Assembly (NCBI RefSeq): GCF_002873395.1
Contig: NZ_MCUV01000046.1
Span: forward strand, 1-64,000
DNA length: 64,000 nucleotides
DNA from: Vibrio sp. 10N.286.49.B3
GTDB lineage: Bacteria; Pseudomonadota; Gammaproteobacteria; Enterobacterales; Vibrionaceae
Reading direction: 5' to 3'
Shown: in pieces, positions 1-9,440 of the stretch
Position numbering within the stretch: the first letter of the stretch is position 1
Layout of the letters: each line of letters starts with the position of its first letter
Notes under the pieces: generated by a model
Told to the model about the DNA's origin: nothing
What the model saw: the letters and a program-made list of their open reading frames with translations, nothing else
Database searches by the model: none
Translations under genes and position numbers: made by a program

Positions 1-127
1 TTTGATTCCTAAGAATCAATGATTACCTAAGTAATCTTTTTGATTATCATCAACGAGTGCCCACACAGATTGATAGGTCTAAATTGTTAAAGAGCTTACT
101 TTAAGCTTTTGCTCAAAGTGGACGGCT
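1..127 (-). other. 16S rRNA leader with boxA antiterminator (rRNA operon continues off left edge)
   Basis: Read on the minus strand this is a typical 16S precursor leader. A boxA-like antitermination element, AGCTCTTTAACAATTT, lies at 81-96. It is followed by the conserved stretch that ends in CTGTGTGGGCACTCG (55-69 region), as in E. coli and Vibrio rrn leaders. The mature 16S gene is not in the window and should start a short distance beyond position 1. The order promoter, boxA, leader points to transcription leftward. Confidence 0.85.
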
Positions 128-155
128 ATTCTATCGATTTAACTTTCAGTGTCAA
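128..155 (-). promoter_or_regulatory. rRNA operon P2-like promoter
   Basis: On the minus strand TTGACA (150-155) and TAGAAT (128-133) are separated by 16 bases, directly upstream of the boxA leader. The short spacer and the position fit an rrn P2 promoter. Confidence 0.7.
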
Positions 156-249
156 ACACTTTCTTGTTATTTCTTTAACTACGTTAAGTAGTTAACCGTC
201 ATGGTTGACCGGTAACACCGTGTGGTGTTTATCGTGACAACGGGAGCGA

Positions 250-277
250 AGTATAGAGACTTAACCAATTAACGCAA
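250..277 (-). promoter_or_regulatory. rRNA operon P1-like promoter
   Basis: On the minus strand TTGCGT (272-277) and TATACT (250-255) have a 16-base spacer, followed by a GC-rich discriminator (TCGCTCCCG). This resembles stringent-controlled rrn P1 promoters. The T-rich stretch upstream (278-310) could serve as an UP element. It lies about 70 bases past the clpB terminator, so the rRNA operon starts independently of clpB. Confidence 0.7.
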
Positions 278-350
278 GAGAAAAACCAACAAAAAGAGAC
301 AATCATGCACTGTTCGTTCAAAGGTTAAGCAAAGCACTCAAAAAAACAGC

Positions 351-376
351 AAAAAGGGAGTCCTAAGCCTCCCTTC
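351..376 (-). terminator. Rho-independent terminator of clpB
   Basis: On the minus strand the stem AAGGGAGG...CTCCCTT with a short loop is followed by TTTTT. It sits about 20 bases past the clpB stop codon and separates clpB from the downstream rRNA promoters. Confidence 0.8.
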
Positions 377-397
377 CTTTAATCAAACACACTAAGG

Positions 398-2974
398 TTA
401 AACTTGATGGGCAATAATTTTGTCGTTATGTACCAATAGCGTCACGCTTTTATCTGGTATCACTTTCCCAGCAAGAATAGCTTTAGCTAATGGGTTTTCG
501 ATACTTTGTTGAATCGCGCGTTTTAATGGTCTTGCTCCATAGACAGGATCAAAGCCAACTTGAGCGATCCACTCTAATGCCGCTTCCGATACATCAAGGT
601 GATACCCCTGCCCTTCCATTCTCTGACCGAGGCGCTTCAATTGAATGGCTGCAATTGACTGAATATGCTCTTGACCTAAAGGATGAAAAACAACACTTTC
701 ATCGACACGATTTAAAAATTCAGGTCGGAAATGCTGGCTAACAATATCCATCACCCCTTGCTTAATACCCTCGTAATCTAGCGTTGCGAAATTATCTTGA
801 ATCTGAGATGAGCCTAAGTTAGACGTCATAATGATAACAGTATTGCGAAAATCAACCGTACGCCCTTGTCCATCCGTCAAACGTCCGTCATCAAGAACCT
901 GTAATAAGATATTAAAAACATCTGGGTGTGCTTTCTCTATTTCATCTAACAAAATGACAGAGTAAGGCTTACGTCTGACGGCTTCTGTTAGGTAGCCACC
1001 CTCTTCATAACCCACATAGCCAGGAGGCGCTCCCACCAAACGGGCAACAGAATGCTTCTCCATAAATTCAGACATATCAATTCTGACAATGGCATCTTCA
1101 CTATCAAACATAAAGTGAGCAAGCGTCTTACATAACTCTGTTTTCCCGACACCCGTTGGACCTAAAAATAAAAATGAGCCAATTGGACGATTGGGATCAG
1201 ACAAACCAGCACGACTACGGCGGATAGCATTAGAGACCACTTCGACCGCTTCAACTTGCCCAATCACACGTTTATGTAATACATCTTCCATACGTAATAA
1301 TTTTGATTTCTCAGCTTCCAGCATCTTTGCAACGGGTATTCCGGTCTGCTTCGATAAAACCTCAGCAATTTCTGCATCCGTCACTTTATTTCTTAATAAA
1401 GTCATTTCTTGCATTTCTGCTTGAGTGGCTAAATCGAGTTTCTTTTCTAACTCAGGAATACGACCGTATTGAAGCTCAGACATTCGATTTAAATCACCCG
1501 CACGGCGAGCAAAGTCCATATCCATTCGCGCTGTTTCTAATGCCGCTTTAATATGCTGAGTGCCAGAGAGCGCCGCTTTTTCACTATTCCAAATCTCTTC
1601 TAACTCTGCATACTCACGCTCTTTCTCATTCAGTTCATCGACTAATATAGATAAACGTTTAACACTGGCATCATCATCTTCATTAAATAAGGCTTGTTGC
1701 TCTATCTTTAATTGGATAATTTTGCGTTCTAGTTTATCAAGGGCTTCTGGTTTAGAGTCAATTTGCATACGAATACTAGAAGCCGCCTCATCAATAAGAT
1801 CGATAGCTTTATCTGGCAATTGGCGGTCCGAAACATAACGGTGCGATAAACTTGCAGCAGCAACAATCGCAGGATCGGTAATTTCAACATGATGATGAAG
1901 CTCATAGCGCTCTTTTAGACCACGTAAAATAGCCACTGTGTCTTCAACGCTTGGCTCATCAACTAATACTTTTTGAAAACGACGCTCTAAGGCTGGGTCT
2001 TTTTCAATATATTGGCGGTACTCATCTAAGGTCGTGGCACCAACACAATGAAGTTCGCCACGTGCTAACGCCGGTTTTAGCATGTTACCGGCATCCATCG
2101 AGCCTTCACCTTTGCCGGCACCCACCATGGTATGCAGTTCATCAATAAAGAGGATTACATTACCCTCTTCTTTCGATAACTCATTTAAAACCGCTTTTAA
2201 TCGCTCTTCAAATTCACCACGATATTTAGCACCAGCAATCAACGCGCCCATATCTAAAGAGAGAACACGGCGTCCACGCAGACCTTCTGGCACTTCATCA
2301 TTAATAATGCGTTGAGCTAAGCCTTCGACGATCGCTGTCTTTCCGACCCCAGGCTCCCCAATAATGACTGGGTTATTTTTAGTACGGCGTTGTAAAACTT
2401 GAATCGTGCGACGAATTTCATCATCTCGACCAATAACAGGATCGAGTTTCCCTTGCTCAGCTCGTTCAGTAAGATCAATGGTGAACTTATCTAGCGCTTG
2501 GCGGGTTTCTTCGGCATTAGGATCATTGACTTTTTCACCACCGCGGATTTGGTCAATGGCTTTAGTAATGCCAGCTTGGGTCAAGCCCGAGTCTTTGAGT
2601 AACTTACCTAACGGACCTTTATCCTCTATGGCAGCAAGGAGAAATATTTCTGATGAGATATAGGTATCTTGGCGTTTCTGAGCAACTTTATCGCATAAGT
2701 TAAATAACGACCCCATCGCACTGGATAGTTGAACATCGCCACCAATGCCACTCACCTTTGGAACTCGCTCTAAGATTTCACTCAATTTAGAGCGCAGTTG
2801 CACGACATCAATATCCAAAATCGTTAATAAAGGACGGATAGTGCTGCTATCTTGGTTTAGCAAAGAAACCATAAGATGCACGGGTTCAATATATTGGTGA
2901 TCTCGACCTAAAGCCAAAGACTGGGCATCTGATATAGCCACTTGAAATTTACTGGTAAAACGATCTAAACGCAT
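398..2974 (-). CDS. clpB: ATP-dependent disaggregase ClpB (Hsp100)
   Basis: ClpB is the hexameric cytoplasmic AAA+ disaggregase that threads aggregated proteins through its pore together with DnaK/DnaJ/GrpE. The 858-residue product has the family's usual length. It shows the N-terminal Clp domain, a first AAA+ module with Walker A GEPGVGKT and Walker B ILFIDELH, a coiled-coil middle domain (roughly residues 400-520), and a second AAA+ module with Walker [10 protein letters not shown] and Walker [10 protein letters not shown] chose the ATG at 2974 because GGAGG lies five bases upstream and the protein then begins MRLDRF like E. coli ClpB; a more upstream in-frame start would add six residues without this ribosome site. 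A sigma-32-type promoter precedes the gene and a terminator follows it, so it is probably a single-gene heat-shock unit. Confidence 0.98.
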   Translation of the reverse strand: MRLDRFTSKFQVAISDAQSLALGRDHQYIEPVHLMVSLLNQDSSTIRPLLTILDIDVVQLRSKLSEILERVPKVSGIGGDVQLSSAMGSLFNLCDKVAQKRQDTYISSEIFLLAAIEDKGPLGKLLKDSGLTQAGITKAIDQIRGGEKVNDPNAEETRQALDKFTIDLTERAEQGKLDPVIGRDDEIRRTIQVLQRRTKNNPVIIGEPGVGKTAIVEGLAQRIINDEVPEGLRGRRVLSLDMGALIAGAKYRGEFEERLKAVLNELSKEEGNVILFIDELHTMVGAGKGEGSMDAGNMLKPALARGELHCVGATTLDEYRQYIEKDPALERRFQKVLVDEPSVEDTVAILRGLKERYELHHHVEITDPAIVAAASLSHRYVSDRQLPDKAIDLIDEAASSIRMQIDSKPEALDKLERKIIQLKIEQQALFNEDDDASVKRLSILVDELNEKEREYAELEEIWNSEKAALSGTQHIKAALETARMDMDFARRAGDLNRMSELQYGRIPELEKKLDLATQAEMQEMTLLRNKVTDAEIAEVLSKQTGIPVAKMLEAEKSKLLRMEDVLHKRVIGQVEAVEVVSNAIRRSRAGLSDPNRPIGSFLFLGPTGVGKTELCKTLAHFMFDSEDAIVRIDMSEFMEKHSVARLVGAPPGYVGYEEGGYLTEAVRRKPYSVILLDEIEKAHPDVFNILLQVLDDGRLTDGQGRTVDFRNTVIIMTSNLGSSQIQDNFATLDYEGIKQGVMDIVSQHFRPEFLNRVDESVVFHPLGQEHIQSIAAIQLKRLGQRMEGQGYHLDVSEAALEWIAQVGFDPVYGARPLKRAIQQSIENPLAKAILAGKVIPDKSVTLLVHNDKIIAHQV

Positions 2975-3012
2975 AGCAACCTCCGAACTCAACTGAGACG
3001 TTTCTTACTTAA

Positions 3013-3048
3013 AAGATGGTTACACGATAGATTGTTTTCAAGGGGGGA
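3013..3048 (-). promoter_or_regulatory. Sigma-32 (heat-shock) promoter of clpB
   Basis: On the minus strand CCCCCCTTGAAA (-35; CTTGAAA at 3036-3042) is followed after 15 bases by ACCATCTT (3013-3020). This fits the sigma-32 consensus of a C-rich CTTGAA box and a CCCCATNT-like -10. It lies in the 100-base gap between pgeF and clpB, which agrees with the known heat-shock control of clpB. Confidence 0.75.
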
Positions 3049-3077
3049 GCAGGAAAAGAGAGGAACTTAAAAAAAGC

Positions 3078-3818
3078 TTAGTCTTCCAACCAGATAAAGC
3101 TCGCTTGTCTCCCAGTCACGCCATCACGGCGATACGAGAAAAAGCGTTCAGGATCTTGATAAGTGCATAAATCACTCATCGTTATCGCACTAACACCAAT
3201 ACAATTAAGACGCTGCTTAACCAATAAAGGCATATTCGCTAGCCATTTATTCGGCTGTTCAGATTGGTTTGATTTACTTTGAAATGCGAGGTGAGCATTA
3301 GAGTCAACATCCATAAAGGCTTGACGAACATCGTCACCCACTTCAAAGGCACTTGGTCCAATCGCTGGACCAACCCAAACACTGACCTCTTGAGAAAATT
3401 GCTCAATGGCATTTTCCACAATACCATCAGCAAGCCCTCGCCAACCGGCATGAACGGCTGCGACTTGTTGCCCTTGCTTATCACAAATAAGAATAGGCAA
3501 ACAATCTGCTGTCATTGCTGAACATACTACGCCCGTTGAACGAGTAAACACACCATCGGCATCTAAAACTTGTTCAGTAGGATGAGAAACTTCAACAACA
3601 CGAGTCGAGTGCGTTTGATTTAACCAAACTGGTGCAGACGGCATCGTTGCTGCCTGCATCAATTGCTCACGATTTTCAGCAACAGAGCTTATCTTATCCC
3701 CAACATGCGCACCCACGTTTAAACTTGCATAAGGCGCAAGTGATACACCACCTCGTCGCGTTGACGAAATCGCTTTAACGTGTTTTGGCAGCGACCAGTT
3801 AGGGATAATAAAAGGCAT
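3078..3818 (-). CDS. pgeF: Peptidoglycan editing factor PgeF (YfiH, DUF152/laccase-domain family)
   Basis: This 246-residue protein belongs to the YfiH/Cu-oxidase_4 family, which in E. coli is reported to correct mis-incorporated amino acids in peptidoglycan precursors; purine nucleoside and polyphenol oxidase activities have also been reported for the family. Visible family signatures are the block TADCLPILICD, AAVHAGWRGL, the WVGPAIGP segment and the C-terminal DLCTY...FFSYRRDG region, which carry the conserved Cys and His metal ligands. Its ATG overlaps the rluD stop codon by one base (TAATG), so the two genes are translationally coupled. The order rluD-pgeF-clpB is conserved in enterobacteria and vibrios. 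Confidence 0.93.
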   Translation of the reverse strand: MPFIIPNWSLPKHVKAISSTRRGGVSLAPYASLNVGAHVGDKISSVAENREQLMQAATMPSAPVWLNQTHSTRVVEVSHPTEQVLDADGVFTRSTGVVCSAMTADCLPILICDKQGQQVAAVHAGWRGLADGIVENAIEQFSQEVSVWVGPAIGPSAFEVGDDVRQAFMDVDSNAHLAFQSKSNQSEQPNKWLANMPLLVKQRLNCIGVSAITMSDLCTYQDPERFFSYRRDGVTGRQASFIWLED

Positions 3819-4792
3819 TAGATATCCTCAGAGATATTCTCTTTTGCATCTTGACGTAGTGCTTCTGCCATCACAATCATATCTGTTGGAATAGGTGCGT
3901 GGAATTCCACCTCTTCGCCCGTGATTGGGTGATCAAAACGCAGCATTGCAGCGTGTAGAGCTTGACGATCAAAAGCACGGATCATAGTCGTTAGCTCTTC
4001 TGATGCACCACGTGGAATACGCGCACGACCACCATAAGCAATATCACCTAATAGTGGATGCTGTAGGTATGACATGTGAACACGGATTTGGTGAGTACGA
4101 CCCGTTTCTAGGCGTAAACGAAGACGTGTATGCTCACGGAAGTGCTCAGCAACGCGATAGTGAGTAATTGCAGGCTTACCTGTTTCATTTACCGCCATCA
4201 GAGTACGTTTCGTTGCGTGACGGCTAATCCCTTTCTCAACCATGCCACCAGCGGTCATTTTGCCGATTGCAATGGCTTCATATTCACGAGTAATACGACG
4301 CTTTGCCAACGCTCGAACTAAGCGAGTTTGAGCAGGAACCGTTTTTGCAACAACCATCAAACCCGTTGTGTCTTTATCCAGACGGTGCACAATACCTGCA
4401 CGAGGTACTTCAGCAATCGATGGGTAATGGAATAGCAATGCATTCAATATAGTACCGTTTGGAGTACCTGCACCTGGGTGAACAACAAGATCACGCGGTT
4501 TATTGATTACAATGATATCGTCATCTTCAAAGACAATGTTTAATGGAATATCTTGTGCTTCCCAGCGCTCTTCATCTTCAAGTTCAGCCTGAACAATGAT
4601 CTCTTCGCCACCCATAACTTTGATGCGAGGTTTGGTTATAACAACGCCATCCACTTGGATTTTGCCGTCTAAAAGCCACTCTTTAATACGAGAGCGGGAG
4701 AAATCAGCGAAAAGTTCAGCAACGGCTTGATCTAAACGTTGACCAAGCTGGCTATCTTTTACTGTGTTTGTTAATGTGATTTGTTGGGCCAT
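3818..4792 (-). CDS. rluD: 23S rRNA pseudouridine(1911/1915/1917) synthase RluD
   Basis: RluD makes the three pseudouridines in helix 69 of 23S rRNA, in the cytoplasm during late 50S assembly. The 324-residue product has an N-terminal S4-like RNA-binding domain (about residues 15-80) and an RluA-family catalytic domain. The catalytic motif HRLDKDTTG places the active aspartate at residue 139, the same number as in E. coli RluD. The TGRTHQIRVH motif follows. It is the first gene of a coupled pair with pgeF and diverges from bamD, as in E. coli. Confidence 0.97.
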   Translation of the reverse strand: MAQQITLTNTVKDSQLGQRLDQAVAELFADFSRSRIKEWLLDGKIQVDGVVITKPRIKVMGGEEIIVQAELEDEERWEAQDIPLNIVFEDDDIIVINKPRDLVVHPGAGTPNGTILNALLFHYPSIAEVPRAGIVHRLDKDTTGLMVVAKTVPAQTRLVRALAKRRITREYEAIAIGKMTAGGMVEKGISRHATKRTLMAVNETGKPAITHYRVAEHFREHTRLRLRLETGRTHQIRVHMSYLQHPLLGDIAYGGRARIPRGASEELTTMIRAFDRQALHAAMLRFDHPITGEEVEFHAPIPTDMIVMAEALRQDAKENISEDI

Positions 4793-4887
4793 ATCGAACT
4801 TTTTTAAAAACCGTGAGACTAATACCCATTACTATGGATAGAATAGGACAATAGTATCATTGTATCTGTTACTGTGATGAAAGTAAC

Positions 4888-4914
4888 GGAACCTTACGAA
4901 ATATTTACTTCAAG
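4888..4914 (+). promoter_or_regulatory. Possible sigma-E promoter of bamD
   Basis: GGAACCT (4888-4894) and TCAAG (4910-4914) are separated by 15 bases and resemble the sigma-E consensus GGAACTT/TCAAA. In E. coli, BAM-complex genes including bamD are reported to be sigma-E controlled. The predicted start would leave only a very short leader before the bamD ATG, which weakens the call. Confidence 0.3.
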
Positions 4915-4929
4915 GAATCGACTCCTGAC

Positions 4930-5661
4930 ATGAAACACCAAACTTTAATTGGCTTACTTGCCTTCTCTCTACTCGCCGGCTGCTCAAGTAGCAAAGAAGC
5001 GATAGTACCGGATCTTCCACCATCAGAGCTTTATTCGGATGCCACCATACTGCTTCAAGGTGGTAACTGGCTTTCTGCTATTGAAAAGCTAGAAGCATTA
5101 GATTCACGCTATCCATTTGGTGCTTATTCTGAGCAAGTCCAACTTGATTTAATTTATGCTTACTATAAAAACGACGATCTAGCGCTTGGTCTCGCGACTA
5201 TCGCTCGCTTTACTCGATTAAACCCAACCCATGCTAAATCTGACTGGGTACTATACATGCGCGGTCTAAGCCAAATGGCTCAAGATCGTAACTTTATGCA
5301 TGATATATTTAATGTTGATCGCAGTGATCGAGATCCTGAGCCGGTTAAGTTAGCCTTTAGCGATTTCAAAACGCTTCTGCAACGTTACCCTGATAGCCCT
5401 TATGCAGAAGATGCGCAAAAGCGTATGTTTTCACTTAAAAATCGCTTAGCTGACTATGATTTGGCAACGGCTGATTTTTACTTGCGCCGTGAAGCTTGGA
5501 TCGCTGCTATCAACCGTAGCCAAGAATTACAAAAGACCTACCCAGATACAGAAGCAGCAAGAAAGTCATTAAAAATCCAATTAAAAGCTTATCAAGCACT
5601 TGGATTAGAAGATGCGATAGAAAGAACCCAAACTTTAATTGCTCTTAACTCAATCAATTAG
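4930..5661 (+). CDS. bamD: Outer membrane protein assembly factor BamD (lipoprotein)
   Basis: BamD is the essential TPR lipoprotein of the BAM complex that inserts beta-barrel proteins into the outer membrane, acting at its periplasmic face. The 243-residue protein has a lipoprotein signal with lipobox LLAGC (Cys18) followed by Ser-Ser-Ser. It continues with TPR-like helices including the ALDSRYPFG and LLQRYPDSPYAEDA segments typical of BamD (YfiO/ComL). It diverges from rluD, as in E. coli, and is followed by a strong terminator. Nothing looks damaged. Confidence 0.97.
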   Translation: MKHQTLIGLLAFSLLAGCSSSKEAIVPDLPPSELYSDATILLQGGNWLSAIEKLEALDSRYPFGAYSEQVQLDLIYAYYKNDDLALGLATIARFTRLNPTHAKSDWVLYMRGLSQMAQDRNFMHDIFNVDRSDRDPEPVKLAFSDFKTLLQRYPDSPYAEDAQKRMFSLKNRLADYDLATADFYLRREAWIAAINRSQELQKTYPDTEAARKSLKIQLKAYQALGLEDAIERTQTLIALNSIN

Positions 5662-5730
5662 TCTCCATTTTGCAAATATTGAGTATAAATTGCCAAAAGA
5701 AGGCTTGTATTCATTACTGCTGCGAAATAA

Positions 5731-5757
5731 AAAACCACCACAGATTGGTGGTTTTTT
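5731..5757 (+). terminator. Rho-independent terminator of bamD
   Basis: The hairpin AAACCACCAcagatTGGTGGTTT is followed by a T tract, 70 bases after the bamD stop codon. Confidence 0.85.
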
Positions 5758-5835
5758 ATTATCTATGAAAATTGATGTCTCTTAAGTCTGTACCTATGCT
5801 GAATAGTAAATCTTCAGATATGGGACCGACATCGC

Positions 5836-7281
5836 ATGAAAAAGATAGTAACGCTACTGTGCGTTTGGCTCTTGTCATTGCCAAGCTACGCGCTTGAGTT
5901 ATCCCCTATGACAAGAACGCCTTATACTGGTGACTTAGATACTTTAGCTGATACTCATGTGTTACGCGTTCTCGTTGCAGCAGATTTAGGCTTTTACTAT
6001 ATCGATAATGGTAAGCCAACGGGAATTGTTGCAGAACTGCTTTATCACTTTGAAGTCTATAGCCAGAAAAAAAATAGTGCCTTAAAGATACAAGCTATCC
6101 CAGTGCAAAGGGATGAGTTGCTGATTACGTTAGAGCGCGGTTATGGTGATATGGCAATCGCTAATTTAACCATTACCGATCAACGATTAGAACGTATCGA
6201 TTTTAGCGATCCAATCATCACAGGTGTTGAAGAGTGGTTAATTACACGCGATAAAAGCAAGGATATTACCCAAATTTCACAACTCAGCGATCGTGATATA
6301 TGGGTAAGAGAAAGTTCAAGCTATTATGAAAGCCTGCAAAAAATTAATGAGCAGTTAAAAAAGGATAACCTTTCACCAAGCAAAATCCGTTTTATTGACG
6401 AGTCCTTACAAGATTATGAAGTAATAGAAATGATCAAACAGGGCTATATCAACACCACAGTACTCGATAGCCATAAAGCTTACCTTTGGGAGTCAGCGGT
6501 AACTGGTCTAAAAGCACACACAAAACTCCCTCTGCGCAGCGAAGGTAAAGTAGGTTGGGCAATAAGAAAGGATAGCCCTAAACTCAAACAACTGATTGAT
6601 GGGTTTATTAAAGAATCGAAGAAAGGAACTCTGCTCGGTAATGTTATTTACAACAAATACATCACTCGTACCACTTGGCTAAAGAGTGCATTAAACCCCA
6701 AAGAGTTAGACAAGCTCGGTCAACTCTCTACATTATTTAAAAAATACTCTGATGAATACGATTTTGACGCTTTGCTTATCTCAGCACAAGCCTATCAAGA
6801 ATCCGGGCTTGATCAGCGCAAAATATCCAGTAAAGGTGCGATTGGTATTATGCAAGTCCTTCCTACCACTGCGAAGGATCCCAATGTAAATATCAGTAAT
6901 ATTCATAACATTGAGAACAACATTCATGCTGGTGTAAAGTATATGCACTTTGTTAAAGACCGTTATTTTTCAAATGCTGATATGACGGATGATGACAAGA
7001 TTTACTTCTCATTAGCGGCTTATAATGCTGGTCCTGCCAGAATTACTCGTTTACAGAAACTGGCTAAGCAACATGGCTATGATCCGAATAAATGGTTTAA
7101 AAACGTCGAAGTGATTGCCCGAAGAAACATTGGTACCGAAACCGTTTCTTATGTCGCAAATATCAACCGCTACTATGTCATTTATAATCAGCTAACGAAA
7201 ATACAAGAGGTGCGTGAGTCTCAAAACGCTTGGTTATCACCTATGCTCCCTGTACTGATGGCACCAGTACTTGACCCATAA
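5836..7281 (+). CDS. Periplasmic MltF-like protein: SBP_bac_3 domain plus lytic transglycosylase domain
   Basis: The 481-residue product has a cleavable signal peptide (about residues 1-19, ending SYALE). A family-3 solute-binding domain follows (about 40-275, with VLVAADLGFYYIDNGKPTG and the IDFSDP segment). Last is a lysozyme-like SLT domain (about 295-450). The presumed catalytic glutamate is Glu322 in QAYQESGLD, followed by GAIGIMQVLPTTA and the AAYNAGPARI motif. This is the architecture of MltF, which cleaves peptidoglycan glycan strands to give 1,6-anhydro ends. It is shorter than E. coli MltF, lacks that gene's purL neighbour, and is not predicted to be a lipoprotein, so it may be a paralogue; I leave the symbol blank. 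It stands alone between terminators. Confidence 0.85.
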   Translation: MKKIVTLLCVWLLSLPSYALELSPMTRTPYTGDLDTLADTHVLRVLVAADLGFYYIDNGKPTGIVAELLYHFEVYSQKKNSALKIQAIPVQRDELLITLERGYGDMAIANLTITDQRLERIDFSDPIITGVEEWLITRDKSKDITQISQLSDRDIWVRESSSYYESLQKINEQLKKDNLSPSKIRFIDESLQDYEVIEMIKQGYINTTVLDSHKAYLWESAVTGLKAHTKLPLRSEGKVGWAIRKDSPKLKQLIDGFIKESKKGTLLGNVIYNKYITRTTWLKSALNPKELDKLGQLSTLFKKYSDEYDFDALLISAQAYQESGLDQRKISSKGAIGIMQVLPTTAKDPNVNISNIHNIENNIHAGVKYMHFVKDRYFSNADMTDDDKIYFSLAAYNAGPARITRLQKLAKQHGYDPNKWFKNVEVIARRNIGTETVSYVANINRYYVIYNQLTKIQEVRESQNAWLSPMLPVLMAPVLDP

Positions 7282-7632
7282 AAAAATGGCGCAACCTATC
7301 ATGTTGCGCCACTCTTAAATTTGAATCATGGCTGTACTTATTCGTATCCATATCACAAAAATCGGGTGAGCATTTATTAACCAACCTTAAGTCTCGGCTC
7401 ATAAAAACCCCCTAAAAACAGTACATTTTTAGCGTATAACCCTTTCCAATCTATCAATATTTCGAACAATAACAAGGAATTTCGGAATAAAAAAAACCAA
7501 CATTTGCGAAAGATCACATTTAATTTTTGCAGTACATATCACCACTATTACTGTGATCTGCATCACATTTATTCCAGCTCAAATGAGTAATCTGTAGTTA
7601 ACCCATAAGGGATGACACAGAGGAAATAATTT
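7282..7632. other. Intergenic region with hairpin and raiA control region
   Basis: A perfect 9-bp stem (TGGCGCAAC / GTTGCGCCA, 7287-7311) directly follows the transglycosylase gene. It has an A tract on its left and only a weak T tract on its right. The rest is AT-rich with an extra CRP-like half site (AGATCACATTT near 7511) and the CRP site listed separately. I see no gene here. Confidence 0.6.
7552..7567 (+). promoter_or_regulatory. CRP binding site upstream of raiA
   Basis: TGTGATCTGCATCACA is a perfect CRP palindrome (TGTGA-N6-TCACA). A possible -10 element TAATCT lies at 7588-7593, which would put the transcription start near 7600 and the CRP centre near -41, a class II arrangement. This suggests activation of raiA by cAMP-CRP, in line with reports for E. 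coli. Confidence 0.7.
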
Positions 7633-7995
7633 ATGAGAGTAAACATCACTGGCAAAAACATCGACATCACCTCTGCTATCCGTGAGCATATAGAAAGCAA
7701 ATTTAACAAATTAGAAAAATGGCAAGTCGACGTCATTAATTGCCAAACGAGCTTTAATGAAGAGCCGAATAAACAGAAAAAATTTGAAGCTGTCATCACT
7801 ATTCCAAAAGGACAACTCATCGCCTCTGCGATTCACAACGATCTTTACGCTGCCGTTAACGAAGTTGAACAAAAACTCGAACGTCAACTCAATAAACTAA
7901 GACACAAACCAGAAGCTCGACGAGCTGAAAAGCCTGACTTCGAAGAAAAAATAGAACAAGCTGAAGAACAAACTGAAGAAGAAGCGGTTCTATAA
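7633..7995 (+). CDS. raiA: Ribosome-associated hibernation factor RaiA/HPF family
   Basis: This 120-residue protein of the ribosomal subunit interface (S30AE) family binds the 30S decoding region and silences ribosomes in stationary phase. It begins MRVNITGKNIDITSAIREH and has the beta-alpha-beta-beta-beta-alpha pattern of YfiA. An acidic glutamate-rich tail (about 100-120) makes it more like the longer YfiA/RaiA than short HPF. GAGGAA precedes the ATG at a good distance. It sits just upstream of pheL-pheA, as in E. coli, and has a CRP site upstream and its own terminator. Confidence 0.93.
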   Translation: MRVNITGKNIDITSAIREHIESKFNKLEKWQVDVINCQTSFNEEPNKQKKFEAVITIPKGQLIASAIHNDLYAAVNEVEQKLERQLNKLRHKPEARRAEKPDFEEKIEQAEEQTEEEAVL

Positions 7996-8012
7996 GTAAA
8001 ACTCCCTTCCCT

Positions 8013-8039
8013 ATAGCGCCTTTAAGGCGCTATTTTTTT
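8013..8039 (+). terminator. Rho-independent terminator of raiA
   Basis: The stem ATAGCGCC/GGCGCTAT with loop TTTAA is followed by seven T residues, 17 bases after the raiA stop. Confidence 0.9.
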
Positions 8040-8100
8040 GCTTGACGCTCTACCCTACCTTGCTTATTGTGGTAATGCATTCATACGGATAAACAAATTA

Positions 8101-8163
8101 ATGACATTAACCCAGCTGTTCTTTTTTGACTTCTTTTTCTCATTCTTTTCTCTGCCATATTAG
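8101..8163 (+). CDS. pheL: pheA attenuator leader peptide PheL
   Basis: A 20-codon reading frame encodes MTLTQLFFFDFFFSFFSLPY, with eight phenylalanines. Ribosome stalling on its Phe codons when charged tRNA-Phe is scarce would prevent formation of the terminator at 8209-8235 and let pheA be transcribed. It is too short for most gene callers. The segment GAGGCT just after its stop (about 8167-8172) can pair with AGCCTC of the terminator's left arm, giving a plausible antiterminator. Confidence 0.9.
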   Translation: MTLTQLFFFDFFFSFFSLPY

Positions 8164-8208
8164 AGAGAGGCTCAATCGTTTAAGAACAATAAGTCAAAAA
8201 CGAGCAGG

Positions 8209-8235
8209 AAGCCTCCCATAACGGGGGGCTTTTTT
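8209..8235 (+). terminator. pheA attenuator terminator
   Basis: The stem AAGCCTCCC/GGGGGGCTT with a short loop is followed by a T run. It stands between pheL and pheA, 17 bases before the pheA ATG, and is the attenuation terminator. Confidence 0.85.
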
Positions 8236-8251
8236 ATAAGGAACTTTTTGC

Positions 8252-9427
8252 ATGACAGACAACCCGCTATCTCTTGATGATATTCGCCTCAGATTGAATG
8301 AGCTTGATGATCACCTATTACGTTTATTATCAGAACGACGCCAACTCAGTATTGAAGTGGCAAAAAGTAAAGTTGAGACATCAAAACCTGTTCGTGATGC
8401 CGTTCGTGAGCAGCAATTACTGGTCAAGTTGATTAATAACGGTAAAAGTAAATATCAGCTGGATGCACAATACATCACCAAACTCTTTCACACTATTATT
8501 GAAGACTCGGTTTTACTTCAGCAGTCTTACTTGCAAAACCTCGCTAATCCACAAAGTCGCAAGCCATTAGCAAGAGTGGCATTTCTTGGCTCTAAAGGGT
8601 CATACTCTCACCTTGCTAGCCGTGAATACTTCAGCCGTAAGAACACTGAACTGATTGAACTCAACTGCGAGCATTTCAAAGATGTGACTTCAACTGTTGA
8701 GTCCGGTCATGCAGACTACGGGGTACTGCCAATTGAAAATACCAGTTCAGGTTCTATCAATGAAGTGTATGACTTATTGCAGCACACTACGCTTTATATC
8801 GTTGGTGAACTAACTCAACCCATTGAACATTGCTTAGTGGCAAAGAGTGATATTCGCTTAGAAAGCATTAAAACGCTCTATTCACACCCTCAACCACACC
8901 AGCAGTGCAGCGAGTTCTTAAGTCACCTGAAAGGAGTAACACTAGAGTCTTGCGTAAGCACCGCAGATGCTATGCGTAAAATTAAAGAGTTGGATCGTGA
9001 TGACGTTGCAGCTATTGGTCATGCATCAAGTGGAAAACTGTATGGCTTACAGTCTATTCAAGGCAATATAGCAAACCAAACCGAAAACCATACTCGCTTT
9101 ATTGTTGTTGCGCGTAAGCCCGTTGAAGTATCGCCACAAATTCCAGCCAAGACGACCGTTATTATGTCAACGTCCCAACAAGCAGGATCATTAGTGGAAA
9201 CTTTACTCGTTTTACAGCGATACGGCATTAACATGACGAAGCTAGAATCTCGTCCTATTATGGGCAATCCATGGGAAGAGATGTTCTATGTTGATCTAGA
9301 GTCTCATCTTGATTCACAAGAAATGCAACAAGCCATTGCTGAGCTAACTAAAATTACTCGCCACTTGAAAGTGCTTGGTTGCTACCCGAGTGAAAATGTA
9401 AAACCAACCCAAGTGAAGTTACTTTAG
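8252..9427 (+). CDS. pheA: Bifunctional chorismate mutase/prephenate dehydratase
   Basis: PheA converts chorismate to prephenate and then to phenylpyruvate, the committed branch to phenylalanine. The 391-residue protein has an N-terminal AroQ-type chorismate mutase (about 5-95), a prephenate dehydratase domain (about 105-285, with FLGSKGSYSHLA and the GVLPIENTSSGSI motif) and a C-terminal ACT domain for phenylalanine feedback (about 298-385). The ACT region has the Phe-binding ESRP motif (KLESRPIMGNPW). Transcription is controlled by the pheL attenuator. yjjX follows 13 bases downstream and may be co-transcribed. Confidence 0.98.
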   Translation: MTDNPLSLDDIRLRLNELDDHLLRLLSERRQLSIEVAKSKVETSKPVRDAVREQQLLVKLINNGKSKYQLDAQYITKLFHTIIEDSVLLQQSYLQNLANPQSRKPLARVAFLGSKGSYSHLASREYFSRKNTELIELNCEHFKDVTSTVESGHADYGVLPIENTSSGSINEVYDLLQHTTLYIVGELTQPIEHCLVAKSDIRLESIKTLYSHPQPHQQCSEFLSHLKGVTLESCVSTADAMRKIKELDRDDVAAIGHASSGKLYGLQSIQGNIANQTENHTRFIVVARKPVEVSPQIPAKTTVIMSTSQQAGSLVETLLVLQRYGINMTKLESRPIMGNPWEEMFYVDLESHLDSQEMQQAIAELTKITRHLKVLGCYPSENVKPTQVKLL

Positions 9428-9440
9428 GGGATCCATCGCA

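Noticed and set aside
4130..4321. Short open frames on the opposite strand of rluD, clpB, slt, ileS and other genes
   Set aside because: They lie wholly inside well-supported genes, have no consistent ribosome sites and match no family.
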